A stretch of 64,000 nucleotides of DNA from JASLDZ01 sp038226305. Lineage in GTDB: Bacteria > Pseudomonadota > Alphaproteobacteria > Caulobacterales > Caulobacteraceae. The stretch covers positions 124,001 through 188,000 of the forward strand of contig JBBRQN010000001.1 in assembly GCA_038226305.1 (NCBI GenBank), read 5' to 3'. The notes beneath the pieces were generated by a model that searched no databases, was not told where the DNA came from, and saw only the letters and a program-made list of their open reading frames with translations. The first letter of the stretch is position 1. Every line of letters begins with the position of its first letter. Positions 34,311 through 43,815 of this stretch are shown piece by piece. Made by a program: the position numbers and the translations under genes.

Positions 34311-35161
34311 GCCGGCCCGGTGACGACCGGCGTCTCATCGCCCGCGCCCCATTCCGCCCACGCCCCGTCGTAGACGGCGGTGCGCCAGTGGCCGAGGCGG
34401 GCCATCGCCAGCGCCAGCACGCAGGCGGTGATTCCGGAGCCGCAGGTGGTGATCACCGGCCGATCGAGATCGATTCCGACGGCCTCCAGCTTCGCCTGCA
34501 AGGCGGCGGGGGGCAGCACGGTGCCGTCGGGCGCGAAGATGTCGCCGAAGGGCAGGTTGCGGGCGCCCGGCATGTGGCCGGCGCGCAGACCCTCGCGGGG
34601 CTCGGGCATCTCGCCCCGGAAGCGGGCGGCCGCCCGGGCATCCAGCAGCTGTTCGGAACCGCTTTCGAGCGCCCGCGCCACCTGTGCCTTGGAGCGCACG
34701 AGGCCATTGTCCATCCGCGCGGTGAAGTGGCGTTCCCGGGGCAGGGGCGGGCGATCCTCGATGGCGCGACCCTCGGCGATCCACTTGGGAAGGCCGCCAT
34801 CGAGCACCACCACGTCCTGATGGCCCATCGCCCGCAGGCTCCACCACACCCGCGCGGCCGACATGAGGCCCTGCTGGTCGTAGACGACGATGCGTGAGCC
34901 GTCGCCGAGGCCCAGCCGCCGCATCCGCGAGGCGAACTTGGCGGGCGGGGGCAGCATGTGGGGCAGGGGGGAGCCCTCGTCCGACACGTCGTCGATGTCG
35001 AAGAAGACGGAGCCCGGGATGTGCGCCACCTCGTACTGCACCCGGGGATCACCCTGGCCCGGCATCAGCCAGGTGCCATCCACCACACGAACGTCGGGGG
35101 CCTGCAGGCGCTCGGCCAGCCAGGCGGTGGAGACGAGGGGATCTTCGGGGCGCCGGTCCAT
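34307..35161 (-). CDS. sseA: 3-mercaptopyruvate sulfurtransferase
   Basis: Transfers sulfur from 3-mercaptopyruvate to thiols or cyanide. It has 284 residues with two rhodanese domains. The catalytic loop is CGSGITA at Cys240; CGSG(V/I)TA is the mercaptopyruvate type, unlike CRKGVTA of thiosulfate rhodanese. AHIPGSVFFDIDDVSD belongs to domain one, GHMPGARNLPF to domain two. It lies 12 bases after cysK and overlaps metC. Confidence 0.92.
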   Translation of the reverse strand: MDRRPEDPLVSTAWLAERLQAPDVRVVDGTWLMPGQGDPRVQYEVAHIPGSVFFDIDDVSDEGSPLPHMLPPPAKFASRMRRLGLGDGSRIVVYDQQGLMSAARVWWSLRAMGHQDVVVLDGGLPKWIAEGRAIEDRPPLPRERHFTARMDNGLVRSKAQVARALESGSEQLLDARAAARFRGEMPEPREGLRAGHMPGARNLPFGDIFAPDGTVLPPAALQAKLEAVGIDLDRPVITTCGSGITACVLALAMARLGHWRTAVYDGAWAEWGAGDETPVVTGPA

Positions 35162-35173
35162 GTGCGACTCTGA

Positions 35174-36157
35174 CTACATCCAGGGCGGCGTCGGCAAGCC
35201 CCGCTCGCGCAGGAATTCGGGGTTGAAGAGCTTGGAGGCATAGCGGGCACCCCCGTCGCAGAGGATCGTCACGATGGTGTGGCCGGGGCCGAGGTGCTTC
35301 GCCATACGGATGGCCCCCGCCACGTTGATGCCTGCAGAGCCGCCGAGCGACAGGCCTTCATGCTGGATCAGGTCGAACACCACCTCCAGCGCCTCGGCGT
35401 CGGGGGCTTGGCAGACGAAGTCGATCTTCAGCCCCTCGATGTTGCGCACGGCGCGCGCCTGCCCGATTCCCTCGGTGATCGACGTGCCCTCGGAGGCGGT
35501 GAGTTCGCCTGACGTGAACCAGTTGAACATGGAGGCTCCGAGGGGGTCGACGAGGCCGATCTGAACCTGCGGGCGAGCATCGCGCAACGCCTGCGCCACC
35601 CCAGCCAGAGTGCCGCCGGAGCCGATGGCGCAGATGAAGCCGTCGACCTTACCCCCTGTCTGCGCGAGGATTTCCGGCCCGGTCGTCGCGGCGTGCGCCT
35701 CGCGGTTGGCGAGGTTGTCGAACTGGTTGGCCCACAGGGCGCCGCGCTCCTGCGCCACGCGCTCGGATACACGCACGAAGTTGCCGGGATTGCTGAAGGG
35801 AACCTGATCCACCTCCAGAAGCTCGGCTCCGGCCAGACGGATGGCGTCTTTCTTCTCCTCGCTCTGGGTGCGGGGAATCACCACGAGGGTGCGGTAGCCC
35901 AGCGCCCGGCCCACCATGGCCAGGCCGATGCCGGTGTTGCCCGCCGTGCCCTCGACGATCAGCCCGCCAGGCTGCAGCAGGCCCCTGGCCTCGGCGTCGC
36001 GGATGATGCCCAGGGCGGCGCGATCTTTCACAGACCCGCCGGGGTTCATGAACTCGGCCTTGCCCAGGATCTCGCAGCCCGTTGCCTCGCTGGCGCGGCG
36101 CAGGCGGATCAGGGGCGTGTTGCCGATGGCGTCGATCACGCTCGCAGCGATCGCCAT
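35174..36157 (-). CDS. cysK: Cysteine synthase A
   Basis: PLP enzyme joining O-acetylserine and sulfide to cysteine. It has 327 residues. IGNTPLIRLR at 11-20, PLP lysine Lys44 in GGSVKDRAAL, the phosphate-binding EGTAGNTGIGLA loop and GSGGTLAGVAQAL are all family motifs. The C-terminal third carries LIQHEGLSLGGSAGINVAGA. First gene of the cysK-sseA-metC operon, divergent from the FeS photolyase with 76 bases between the starts. Confidence 0.95.
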   Translation of the reverse strand: MAIAASVIDAIGNTPLIRLRRASEATGCEILGKAEFMNPGGSVKDRAALGIIRDAEARGLLQPGGLIVEGTAGNTGIGLAMVGRALGYRTLVVIPRTQSEEKKDAIRLAGAELLEVDQVPFSNPGNFVRVSERVAQERGALWANQFDNLANREAHAATTGPEILAQTGGKVDGFICAIGSGGTLAGVAQALRDARPQVQIGLVDPLGASMFNWFTSGELTASEGTSITEGIGQARAVRNIEGLKIDFVCQAPDAEALEVVFDLIQHEGLSLGGSAGINVAGAIRMAKHLGPGHTIVTILCDGGARYASKLFNPEFLRERGLPTPPWM

Positions 36158-36233
36158 GCTCTGTCTCTGACCCCCGTTGACTCCGTGCAGCGTCTTAGCG
36201 CGTTACCCGAACGTGGCCAGCCGTGGAAACTCG

Positions 36234-37808
36234 ATGCAAGCCGACGGCACGGGCCGGGGCACCCTGCGGTTGGTGCTGGGCGACCAGCTTTCCGCGCCCG
36301 ACCGCCTGTCGTCCCTGCGAGACCTCGACCCGTCGCGAGACGTGGTACTGATGGCAGAGGTGCGCTCGGAGCTCACCTACGTGCGCCACCACAAGCAGAA
36401 GATCGTTCACACGCTCGCCTCCATGCGCGGCCACGCGGAGGCGTTGCAGGCCCGGGGCGTCACCGTACGCTATGTCCGCTATGACGACCCGGGCGGGGAG
36501 CCCGATCTGCCGGGGGAGGTGAAGCGGGCCCTCCGCGACCAGCCGTTCGACCGGGTGGTGATGACCCGCAGCGGCGAACACCGGCTGGAAGCGGCCTTCG
36601 ATTCCTTGGAGGCCGAGCTCGACCTGCCGTTCGAGCGCCGGGAGGACGATCGCTTCATCGCCTCCCTCAGCGAATTCTTCGACTGGTCGCGGGGCAAGGC
36701 CAGCCTGACGATGGAGTTCTTCTACCGTCAGATGCGCCGCAAGACCGGCCTCCTGATGGACGGTGCCGAGCCCTGCGGCGGCCAGTGGAACCTCGACAAG
36801 GAGAATCGCAAGCGCCCCCCCGCGAGCCTCAAAGCCCCCGAGCGGCTGCTGATCGCCCCGAACGCCGTGGCGCGCGAACTGATGGTGGCGGTGGAGCGCG
36901 ACTTTCCCGACAACTTCGGCACGCTGGCCGCCTTCGCCTATGCCACGACCGTGGAAGACGCCGAGCGGCTGGCCGACCACTTCTTCGCCGACGTGCTGGC
37001 GGGCTTCGGCGATCACCAGGACTTCATGCGGCTGGGCGATCCGTGGCTGTGGCACGCCCGGCTATCGGCGGCTTTGAACATCGGCTTCCTCGATCCGCTC
37101 GACCTGTGCCGGCGGGCGGAGGCGGAGTACCGCGCCGGGCGGGCACCCTTGAACGCGGTGGAAGGCTTCGTCCGCCAGATCCTCGGCTGGCGGGAATATG
37201 TGCGCGGCGTCTACTGGCTGCGGGGGCCGGAATACAAGCTGATCAACGCCCTTGATGCCGATCGCGAGCTGCCCTGGTTCTACTGGTCGGCCGAGACCGA
37301 CATGGCCTGCGTGAAGGATGCGGTGGAGACCACGCGCGACCACGCCTACGCCCACCACATCCAGCGCCTGATGGTGACCGGCAACCTCGCCATGCTCCTC
37401 GGCGTGCATCCCGATCCCGTGGATGACTGGTACATGGTGGTCTACGCCGATGCCTATGAGTGGGTCGAACTGCCCAACACCCACGGCATGGCGACCTTTG
37501 CCGATGGGGGGATCGTCGGCTCGAAGCCCTATGCGGCGTCCGGCACCTACATCAACCGCATGAGCGACTACTGCACCGGCTGCCGCTACGACGTGAAGGA
37601 GCGCACGGCGGAAAACGCCTGTCCGTTCAATGCCTTATACTGGGATTTCATGGCGCGGAACGCACCGCGCCTGCGCGACAACCCGCGGATCGGCTTCGCC
37701 TATCAGACGCTGGACAAGATGGGGCCACAGGAGCGCGAGGCGATCACCGTGCGGGCGGAGGCCCTGAAGACGCGCTTCGGTGCGACGCCCAGGCCGATCA
37801 ACCGCTGA
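36234..37808 (+). CDS. phrB: Iron-sulfur bacterial cryptochrome/(6-4) photolyase (PhrB type)
   Basis: A 524-residue flavoprotein of the FeS-BCP group. LVLGDQLS near the N-terminus is typical of the group. The four Fe-S cysteines are Cys359 (DMACVKDAV), Cys447 and Cys450 (YCTGCRYD) and Cys463 (ENACPFN); the spacing is identical to Cys350/438/441/454 I recall for Agrobacterium PhrB. The FAD pocket includes FVRQILGWREYVRGVYW. Such proteins repair (6-4) photoproducts or sense light. ATG 36234 is chosen; a longer in-frame start lacks support. It ends overlapping the other photolyase by 11 bases. Confidence 0.93.
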   Translation: MQADGTGRGTLRLVLGDQLSAPDRLSSLRDLDPSRDVVLMAEVRSELTYVRHHKQKIVHTLASMRGHAEALQARGVTVRYVRYDDPGGEPDLPGEVKRALRDQPFDRVVMTRSGEHRLEAAFDSLEAELDLPFERREDDRFIASLSEFFDWSRGKASLTMEFFYRQMRRKTGLLMDGAEPCGGQWNLDKENRKRPPASLKAPERLLIAPNAVARELMVAVERDFPDNFGTLAAFAYATTVEDAERLADHFFADVLAGFGDHQDFMRLGDPWLWHARLSAALNIGFLDPLDLCRRAEAEYRAGRAPLNAVEGFVRQILGWREYVRGVYWLRGPEYKLINALDADRELPWFYWSAETDMACVKDAVETTRDHAYAHHIQRLMVTGNLAMLLGVHPDPVDDWYMVVYADAYEWVELPNTHGMATFADGGIVGSKPYAASGTYINRMSDYCTGCRYDVKERTAENACPFNALYWDFMARNAPRLRDNPRIGFAYQTLDKMGPQEREAITVRAEALKTRFGATPRPINR

Positions 37809-39228
37809 TCGCCTTGTAGGCCGCCAAAGCCCGGTCCCGCGCCTTGGCATGTTCCACGATGGGATCGGGATAGGTGTCGCCCAGCGTCACCCCGGCTGCT
37901 CGCAGCTCGAACGGCGAGGCGGACCACGGCTGGTGGATGAAACGGGCATCCAGCTTCGAGAGCTCAGGAACCCAGCGGCGCACGTAATCCCCCTGAGGAT
38001 CGAACTTCTCGCCCTGCGCCACGGGGTTGAACACCCGGAAGAAGGGTTGCGCATCCGGCCCGGTGCCCGCCACCCACTGCCAGTTCATCGCGTTGTTGGC
38101 TTCGTCGGCATCCACGAGGCAATCCCAGAACCAGCGTTCGCCTTCGCGCCAGTCGACCAGGAGATCCTTGGTCAGGAACGAGGCCGTGATCATACGCACG
38201 CGATTGTGCATCCACCCCGTGGCCCACAGCTGGCGCATGCCGGCATCGACGATAGGGTAGCCGGTCAGTCCCTTCTTCCAGGCCTCCAGCCCCGCGGGAT
38301 CGTCGCGCCATTTCAGGGGTTTGAGGCGGAGGTTAAAGGTCTCGGTCGGCAGGTTGGGCTGGTTCACCAGGACCTGATGGCTGAAATCCCGCCAGCCTAT
38401 CTCGGCCTCGAACTTGGCGGCGGCCTCCTCCCAGCGGTGTGCTTCCCCTGAAGACGCCGCGGCGTTCCACACCTGCCGGGACGATAGCTCGCCCCAGTGC
38501 AGATGGGCCGAAAGGCGCGAGGTGCCGTCGATGGCGGGGCGGTCACGCCCGGTCGGATAGTCGCTCAAGGCTCCGCGGGAGAAGCCGCTCAGGGCCGCGT
38601 GCGCGGCCGTTTCGCCGGGCGTCCAGTCGAACTCGTTCGACCAGTCTGGCTTCGCGGGGTGCAGATGCCAGTCGGCCAGCCGGTCCGATCGCACGGGCTT
38701 CGGCGGCGGCGACAGACTGCGCACCCCCGGCGTGATGCGCACCTCGCCAAGTGCTGCCCGCAGCGCTCGCAGGTAGGGAGTGAAGACCTTGTAGCCGTCG
38801 CCCGAGCCGTTCAGCACCTCGCCCGGCTCGCTCATCAGCCCGCTGCGGAAGCTCTCGACACTAACGCCGGCAAGACCCGCCGCCTTACCGAGCTCGACCT
38901 CGATGGCCCGTTCGCCCGGCCCGTGGAGCTTGCCGAACACCAGCCGGTCGGCGCCGGTCTCTTTCGCCAGCGCGAGCATGGTCTCCACCGTCGCGCCCTC
39001 ACGAAGGATGAGGGGTGAACCGGCCTTCTCAAGCGCTTCGCCGAGGGCGATGAGAGACTTGTCGAGCCACCACAGGCCGGCGGCACCCGGGGCCCGCTCC
39101 GCATGGCGGTCCAGCACGAAGACCGGAATCACGGGGGCGCCCGAGGCGTGCGCCGCATGCAGGGCGTCGTTGTCGGCGAGCCGCAGGTCGCGGCGAAACC
39201 ACACGATCACCGGCGGAGACACGGCCAT
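37798..39228 (-). CDS. phrA: Class I CPD photolyase
   Basis: Light-driven repair of cyclobutane pyrimidine dimers. It has 476 residues. IVWFRRDLRLADNDAL is the N-terminal antenna-domain motif; GWRDFSHQVL, PIVDAGMRQLWATGWMHNRVRM and DADEANNAMNWQWVAGTG are the FAD and DNA-contact signatures of class I. The last, with the conserved WQW, is in the repair site. It converges with phrB, overlapping its stop region, and is divergent from kdsA. Confidence 0.94.
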   Translation of the reverse strand: MAVSPPVIVWFRRDLRLADNDALHAAHASGAPVIPVFVLDRHAERAPGAAGLWWLDKSLIALGEALEKAGSPLILREGATVETMLALAKETGADRLVFGKLHGPGERAIEVELGKAAGLAGVSVESFRSGLMSEPGEVLNGSGDGYKVFTPYLRALRAALGEVRITPGVRSLSPPPKPVRSDRLADWHLHPAKPDWSNEFDWTPGETAAHAALSGFSRGALSDYPTGRDRPAIDGTSRLSAHLHWGELSSRQVWNAAASSGEAHRWEEAAAKFEAEIGWRDFSHQVLVNQPNLPTETFNLRLKPLKWRDDPAGLEAWKKGLTGYPIVDAGMRQLWATGWMHNRVRMITASFLTKDLLVDWREGERWFWDCLVDADEANNAMNWQWVAGTGPDAQPFFRVFNPVAQGEKFDPQGDYVRRWVPELSKLDARFIHQPWSASPFELRAAGVTLGDTYPDPIVEHAKARDRALAAYKAISG

Positions 39229-39315
39229 AGATGCTATCCTTCCCTTGTCGCGGCCCCTTGCCGCGGCCCTGTGGCTGCGTCACCTCTGCGGCGAGTCGCT
39301 CACCGGAGTTCAGCC

Positions 39316-40203
39316 TTGAACGCGTACAACCCGACCGCGGGGGCCACGGCCGTCGCCCCCAACGCCGTCGTCGAGGTTTCGGCCCCGAATGGCGTGCCCG
39401 TGCGCATCGGCAACGCCCTGCGCCTCAGCTTCCTCGCTGGCCCCTGCCAGATGGAAAGCCGCGCCCACGCGCTGGAAACGGCGCAGGCGCTGAAGGAGAT
39501 CGGCGAGCGGCTGGGCGTGGGCATCGTCTACAAGACGAGCTTCGACAAGGCGAACCGCACTTCTGGCCGCTCGGCCCGGGGCATGGGGCTGAAGGCGGCC
39601 CTGCCGGTGTTCGCCGAAATCCGCGAGACCCTGGGCCTGCCGACCCTGACCGACGTGCACGACATCGACCAGTGCGCCGCCGCGGCCCAGGCGGTGGACG
39701 TGCTCCAGATCCCGGCGTTCCTCTGCCGCCAGACCGACCTTCTGATCGCCGCCGCCCGCACCGGCTGCGCGGTAAACATCAAGAAGGGCCAGTTCCTCGC
39801 TCCGTGGGACATGAAGAACGTGGTCGCCAAGGTGACGGAGGCGGGCAACCCCAACGTGATGGCGTGCGAGCGCGGCGTCTCCTTCGGCTACAACACCCTC
39901 GTCAGCGACATGCGCGCCCTGCCGGAGATGGCCAGGATCGGCTGCCCGGTGGTGTTCGACGCCACCCACAGCGTGCAGCAGCCGGGCGGGCAGGGCACCA
40001 CCTCCGGCGGCCAGCGCGAGTACGTGCCGGTGCTGGCGCGGGCGGCGGTGGCGGTGGGCGTGGCCTGCGTGTTCATTGAGACCCACCCCGACCCGGACCA
40101 TGCGCCTTCCGACGGCCCGAACATGGTGCCCCTGGGGGAATTCGAGGCGCTGGCGGCGCGGCTTCTGGCCTTCGACGCCTTGGCCAAGGGCTACGCGGCT
40201 TGA
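39316..40203 (+). CDS. kdsA: 3-deoxy-D-manno-octulosonate 8-phosphate synthase
   Basis: Condenses phosphoenolpyruvate with arabinose 5-phosphate to KDO-8-phosphate for the lipopolysaccharide inner core. It has 295 residues. LAGPCQMESRAHALETAQAL, YKTSFDKANRTS, VNIKKGQFLAPWDMKN, ERGVSFGYNTLV and the VVFDATHSVQQPGG motif are KdsA. The start is TTG 39316 (LNAYNPTAGATA); no ATG is near. It is followed after 32 bases by hldE and hldD, so KDO and heptose synthesis sit together. Confidence 0.95.
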   Translation: MNAYNPTAGATAVAPNAVVEVSAPNGVPVRIGNALRLSFLAGPCQMESRAHALETAQALKEIGERLGVGIVYKTSFDKANRTSGRSARGMGLKAALPVFAEIRETLGLPTLTDVHDIDQCAAAAQAVDVLQIPAFLCRQTDLLIAAARTGCAVNIKKGQFLAPWDMKNVVAKVTEAGNPNVMACERGVSFGYNTLVSDMRALPEMARIGCPVVFDATHSVQQPGGQGTTSGGQREYVPVLARAAVAVGVACVFIETHPDPDHAPSDGPNMVPLGEFEALAARLLAFDALAKGYAA

Positions 40204-40235
40204 GCCGCCCGCCTCGCCTCCGCTAGACCGGGCGC

Positions 40236-41678
40236 ATGGACCTTTCCGCCCTGCAGGCCCTTCTGGAGCGCGCGCCGGGGCTGAAGCTCGCCTGCGTGGG
40301 CGACATCATGCTCGATCGCTACGTCTACGGCGACGTCAGCCGCATCTCGCCCGAGGCGCCGGTGCCGGTGCTGAAGGGTCAACGCGAGACGGTGATGCTG
40401 GGGGCGGTGGGCAACGTGGCCCGCAACCTCGCCGCCCTGGGCGCGCACACGAGCGTGGCCGCAGCCGTGGGCAATGACGACACAGGGGCGCTGGTGATCC
40501 AGCTCCTGAAGGCCGAGCCTGGCGTGTCCCCCTGCATCGACTTCGTGGAGGCTCGAACCACCAGCAAGACGCGCTTCGTGGCCGGCGGCCAGCAGCTCCT
40601 GCGGCTGGACGACGAGGATGATGCCGGCGACCGGCGCGACCCGGAAAGCTTCACCCTGAACGCGGCGCTTTCGGGGGCGCGGGTGGTGCTCATCTCCGAC
40701 TATGCCAAGGGCTATGTGAGCGACGCCGTGCTGGCCGAGGTGCGGGCAGGGGTGGCGCCGGTGATCGTGGACCCCAAGGGACGCGACTTCGCCCGCTATG
40801 GCCGGGTGGCTCTCCTGAAGCCCAACGCCTCCGAACTCGCCGCCGCCGTGGGCCTGCCGGTGGGCGACGATGCCGAAATTGAGGTCGCGCTGAGCACCGC
40901 CCTTGGCCTTTGCGAGGCGGAGGCGATCCTGGTCACCCGCGGTCGGCAGGGGGCGAGCCTCGCTCGGCGGGGCGTAGCCGTCGTCCACCTGCGCGCCCGG
41001 GAGCGGGCGGTGTTCGACGTTTCGGGGGCGGGCGATACCTCACTGGCGGCGCTCGGGCTGGCGCTGGCGGCGGGGGAGACTCTGGAGGCGGCCTGCGCCT
41101 TCGCCGTCCTCGCGTCAGGGGTTGCGGTGTCCAAGCCGGGCACAGCTGTGGTCACGCCCGCCGAGCTGATCGAGGCCGAGCTCGCCGCGCATCTCGCCCC
41201 CTCGGAGGCGAAGATCGTCAGTGCCACCGACGCTGCCGCCGCGGCCGCGCGGTGGCGCTCGCAGGGGCTGCGGGTGGGCTTCACCAACGGCTGCTTCGAC
41301 GTGCTGCACCGGGGCCATGTAGACTATCTCCGCCAGGCCCGGGGCTGGTGCGACCGGCTGATCGTGGCCCTGAACACCGACAGCTCCGTGCGGGCGTTGA
41401 AAGGCGAGGGGCGCCCGGTGAACGACCTGGAGAGCCGATCCGCCGTGCTGGCAGGCCTGGCCAGCGTCGATCTCGTCACTGCCTTCGATGCGCCGACCCC
41501 CCTGTCGCTCATCGAGGCGGTGCGGCCGGACGTGCTGGTAAAGGGCGCCGACTACACCGTCGAGACCGTGGTGGGCGCTGACGCCGTGCAGGCGTGGGGC
41601 GGGCAGGTGCGGCTGGCGACGTTCACCCCCGGCCATTCCACCACGGCCACCCTCGCCCGGGCGGGATCGCGAGCATGA
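40236..41678 (+). CDS. hldE: Bifunctional heptose 7-phosphate kinase / heptose 1-phosphate adenylyltransferase
   Basis: Two steps of ADP-heptose synthesis. It has 480 residues. The ribokinase-like kinase domain covers residues 1 to about 320 (GDIMLDRYVYGDVSRISPEAPVPVL; DVSGAGDTSLAAL with the catalytic Asp). The cytidylyltransferase-like domain begins near 345 (FTNGCFDVLHRGHVDYLRQA; the HRGH nucleotide-binding motif) and ends with the VRPDVLVKGADYTVETVVG and GHSTTATLAR segments. Its stop overlaps the hldD start (ATGA). Confidence 0.96.
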   Translation: MDLSALQALLERAPGLKLACVGDIMLDRYVYGDVSRISPEAPVPVLKGQRETVMLGAVGNVARNLAALGAHTSVAAAVGNDDTGALVIQLLKAEPGVSPCIDFVEARTTSKTRFVAGGQQLLRLDDEDDAGDRRDPESFTLNAALSGARVVLISDYAKGYVSDAVLAEVRAGVAPVIVDPKGRDFARYGRVALLKPNASELAAAVGLPVGDDAEIEVALSTALGLCEAEAILVTRGRQGASLARRGVAVVHLRARERAVFDVSGAGDTSLAALGLALAAGETLEAACAFAVLASGVAVSKPGTAVVTPAELIEAELAAHLAPSEAKIVSATDAAAAAARWRSQGLRVGFTNGCFDVLHRGHVDYLRQARGWCDRLIVALNTDSSVRALKGEGRPVNDLESRSAVLAGLASVDLVTAFDAPTPLSLIEAVRPDVLVKGADYTVETVVGADAVQAWGGQVRLATFTPGHSTTATLARAGSRA

Positions 41679-42670
41679 GCGGCCTCGTGTTGGTGACGGG
41701 CGGGGCGGGGTTCATCGGCTCCAACATCGTCGCCCGCCTGATCGATGACGGCTACGACGTGGCGGTGTGCGATCGGCTGCGCTCGGCCGATCTCGGCAAG
41801 TGGCGCAACATCGCCAAGCACCCCATCGCCGATTTCGTGGGGCCGGACGACCTGTTCGACTGGCTGGATGCCCACCCCGCAGAACTGGCCGCCGTGGTGC
41901 ACATGGGCGCAATCTCATCCACCACGCAGACGGATGCCGACCTGATCGTGCAGACCAACTTCGTGCTCTCGCGCCGCCTGTGGGACTGGTGCGCACACCA
42001 TGGGGTGCGGCTGGTCTATGCCTCGTCGGCCGCCACCTATGGCGACGGCACCCTCGGGTTCGACGATGCGGACGACCTGGCCTCGCTCAGCGCTTTGAGG
42101 CCACTCAACGCCTACGGCTGGTCGAAGGCCGCGTTCGACATCTATGCGCGCCGCAGCGCCGATGCCGGACGCGCGCCGCCGCACTGGGCGGGGCTGAAGT
42201 TCTTCAACGTCTACGGCCCCAACGAGTATCACAAGGGCTCCATGCGCTCGGTGGTGCACCAGACCTGGCCGACCGCCTGCCGCGGCGAGGCCGTCTCACT
42301 GTTCCGCTCGCATCGGCCGGACTATGCCGACGGCGGCCAGCTGCGGGATTTCGTCTACGTGAAGGACTGCGCGGCGGTCGCCGCCTGGTTCGTCGCCACG
42401 CCGGCTGCGAGCGGGGTCTTCAATCTCGGCACGGGCGAGGCGAGGAGCTTCAAAGACCTCGCCACGGCGGTGTTCGCTGCCGCCGGAAAGCCGCCGCTGA
42501 TCGACTACATCGACACGCCGGAGGCCATCCGCGACCGCTATCAGTACTTCACGCAGGCCGTGATGAACCGTTTGCGATCAGCGGGATACGTAGCACCCTT
42601 CATGTCTCTGGAAGCGGGTGTGGCGGACTATTGCACGGCCTACCTGTCGCAGCCGGACCCCTACCTCTGA
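41675..42670 (+). CDS. hldD: ADP-L-glycero-D-manno-heptose 6-epimerase
   Basis: Inverts C6 of ADP-heptose, giving the form used in the lipopolysaccharide core. It has 331 residues, a short-chain epimerase: GGAGFIGSNIVARL NADP loop, VVHMGAISSTT, YASSAATYGDG and the catalytic Tyr-x-x-x-Lys in NAYGWSK. FFNVYGPNEYHKGSMRSV is typical of HldD. It is translationally coupled to hldE and its end overlaps the likely start of the DUF3089 gene. Confidence 0.96.
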   Translation: MSGLVLVTGGAGFIGSNIVARLIDDGYDVAVCDRLRSADLGKWRNIAKHPIADFVGPDDLFDWLDAHPAELAAVVHMGAISSTTQTDADLIVQTNFVLSRRLWDWCAHHGVRLVYASSAATYGDGTLGFDDADDLASLSALRPLNAYGWSKAAFDIYARRSADAGRAPPHWAGLKFFNVYGPNEYHKGSMRSVVHQTWPTACRGEAVSLFRSHRPDYADGGQLRDFVYVKDCAAVAAWFVATPAASGVFNLGTGEARSFKDLATAVFAAAGKPPLIDYIDTPEAIRDRYQYFTQAVMNRLRSAGYVAPFMSLEAGVADYCTAYLSQPDPYL

Positions 42671-43815
42671 CCGGGCCTCTGACCCGGCCGTGGCCGATCT
42701 GGCGGCGGTGGGCGGCGGTTGCGGCCGGTGCCGGGGTTGTCGCCCTCGTGGCGGCAGCCGTGACCTGGCGCGACGACATCCTGCGCACGGGGCTCGACCC
42801 GCGCACGCCTTTCCAGACCTATCGCCCGCCTGCAGCGCCCGACTATGGATCGCCGCAGGCCTGGGCGCTGCTGCCGACGCGCCCGGCCGAGCCTGCGGTT
42901 TCGGACGGGAGCGCGGACGTGTTCTTCGTCCACTCGACCACCTACCTCGGCGGGAAGGACTGGAACGGGTCGGTCTCGCCCAAGGCTCCGGGTTCCGCCC
43001 TGCTGAGCCGGGTGGTGCTGCCGAACTATGCCGCGCCGTTCGGGCGAGCCGGGCGCGTGTTCGCCCCGCGCTATCGCCAGGCGAGCCTCTACGCCACCCG
43101 CATGACCCTGCGGGACGACGCCCGGGATGCGCGCCTGTTTGCCTATGACGACGTGCGGGCGGCGTTCATGGCGTGGCGTACGCGCTGGGGTGGCTCGCGG
43201 CCGTTCATCCTCGTCGGCGTGGAGCAGGGCGGCCAGCTTGTGGAGCGGTTGGCGCGAGAGGTTCAGGCCGACCCGTCCCTGCGTGAGAGGCTGGTGGCCG
43301 TCTACGAGATCGAGGCCCTGGCGCGGACCGATCGGCCGCCGGTCGCCTGCCGCAGCCGCACGCAGGTGGGCTGTCGCATCGCCTACGTTTCCGCCCGCGA
43401 CGCCGATTTCACCGCCCCCGCCCGCCTGCTCGACCGGGCGCTGGTGTGGAGCGATGACGACACGGCGCTGGAGGATCTGCACGGCCGCGCGGGCCTGTGC
43501 GTCAACCCGGTCACGGGAGGTGCGACGGCGGAGGCCTCGCAGAAGGCCAACGTCGGCGCCGCCAACGCCACGGGGCTGGAGTGGGGCGTGCGGCCCGCGT
43601 TCCTGGCCCATCAGACCTCGGCGACCTGCGAGGCCGGCCTTCTGCGTCTGGGCGCCCCGCACTCGCCCGACCTGAAACGCTCCGGTTCGTGGACGGAGCG
43701 GCTGATGGTCAGGCCGTTCAACCTGTTCTGGGCCGATCTGGAGGCCGACGCCCTGGCCCGGCGGGACACTTGGCTGGCCGCGCATGCCGCCGCACGGGGT
43801 GGCGTCGCGCCTTAG
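42631..43815 (+). CDS. DUF3089 family membrane-anchored protein; start uncertain
   Basis: An alpha/beta-hydrolase-like DUF3089 protein of about 380-394 residues. A transmembrane anchor (AAVAAGAGVVALVAAAVTW) is followed by FQTYRPPAAPDY, DVFFVHSTTYLGGKDWN, RVFAPRYRQASLYA and FILVGVEQGGQLVERL, in which Gln replaces the nucleophile serine of the usual GHSQG. No ATG or good GTG/TTG lies at the expected place; TTG 42631 inside hldD is the nearest ordinary codon, with CTG 42667 or 42679 as alternatives. The C-terminus overlaps recG by 4 bases. Function unknown. Confidence 0.75.
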   Translation: MHGLPVAAGPLPLTGPLTRPWPIWRRWAAVAAGAGVVALVAAAVTWRDDILRTGLDPRTPFQTYRPPAAPDYGSPQAWALLPTRPAEPAVSDGSADVFFVHSTTYLGGKDWNGSVSPKAPGSALLSRVVLPNYAAPFGRAGRVFAPRYRQASLYATRMTLRDDARDARLFAYDDVRAAFMAWRTRWGGSRPFILVGVEQGGQLVERLAREVQADPSLRERLVAVYEIEALARTDRPPVACRSRTQVGCRIAYVSARDADFTAPARLLDRALVWSDDDTALEDLHGRAGLCVNPVTGGATAEASQKANVGAANATGLEWGVRPAFLAHQTSATCEAGLLRLGAPHSPDLKRSGSWTERLMVRPFNLFWADLEADALARRDTWLAAHAAARGGVAP

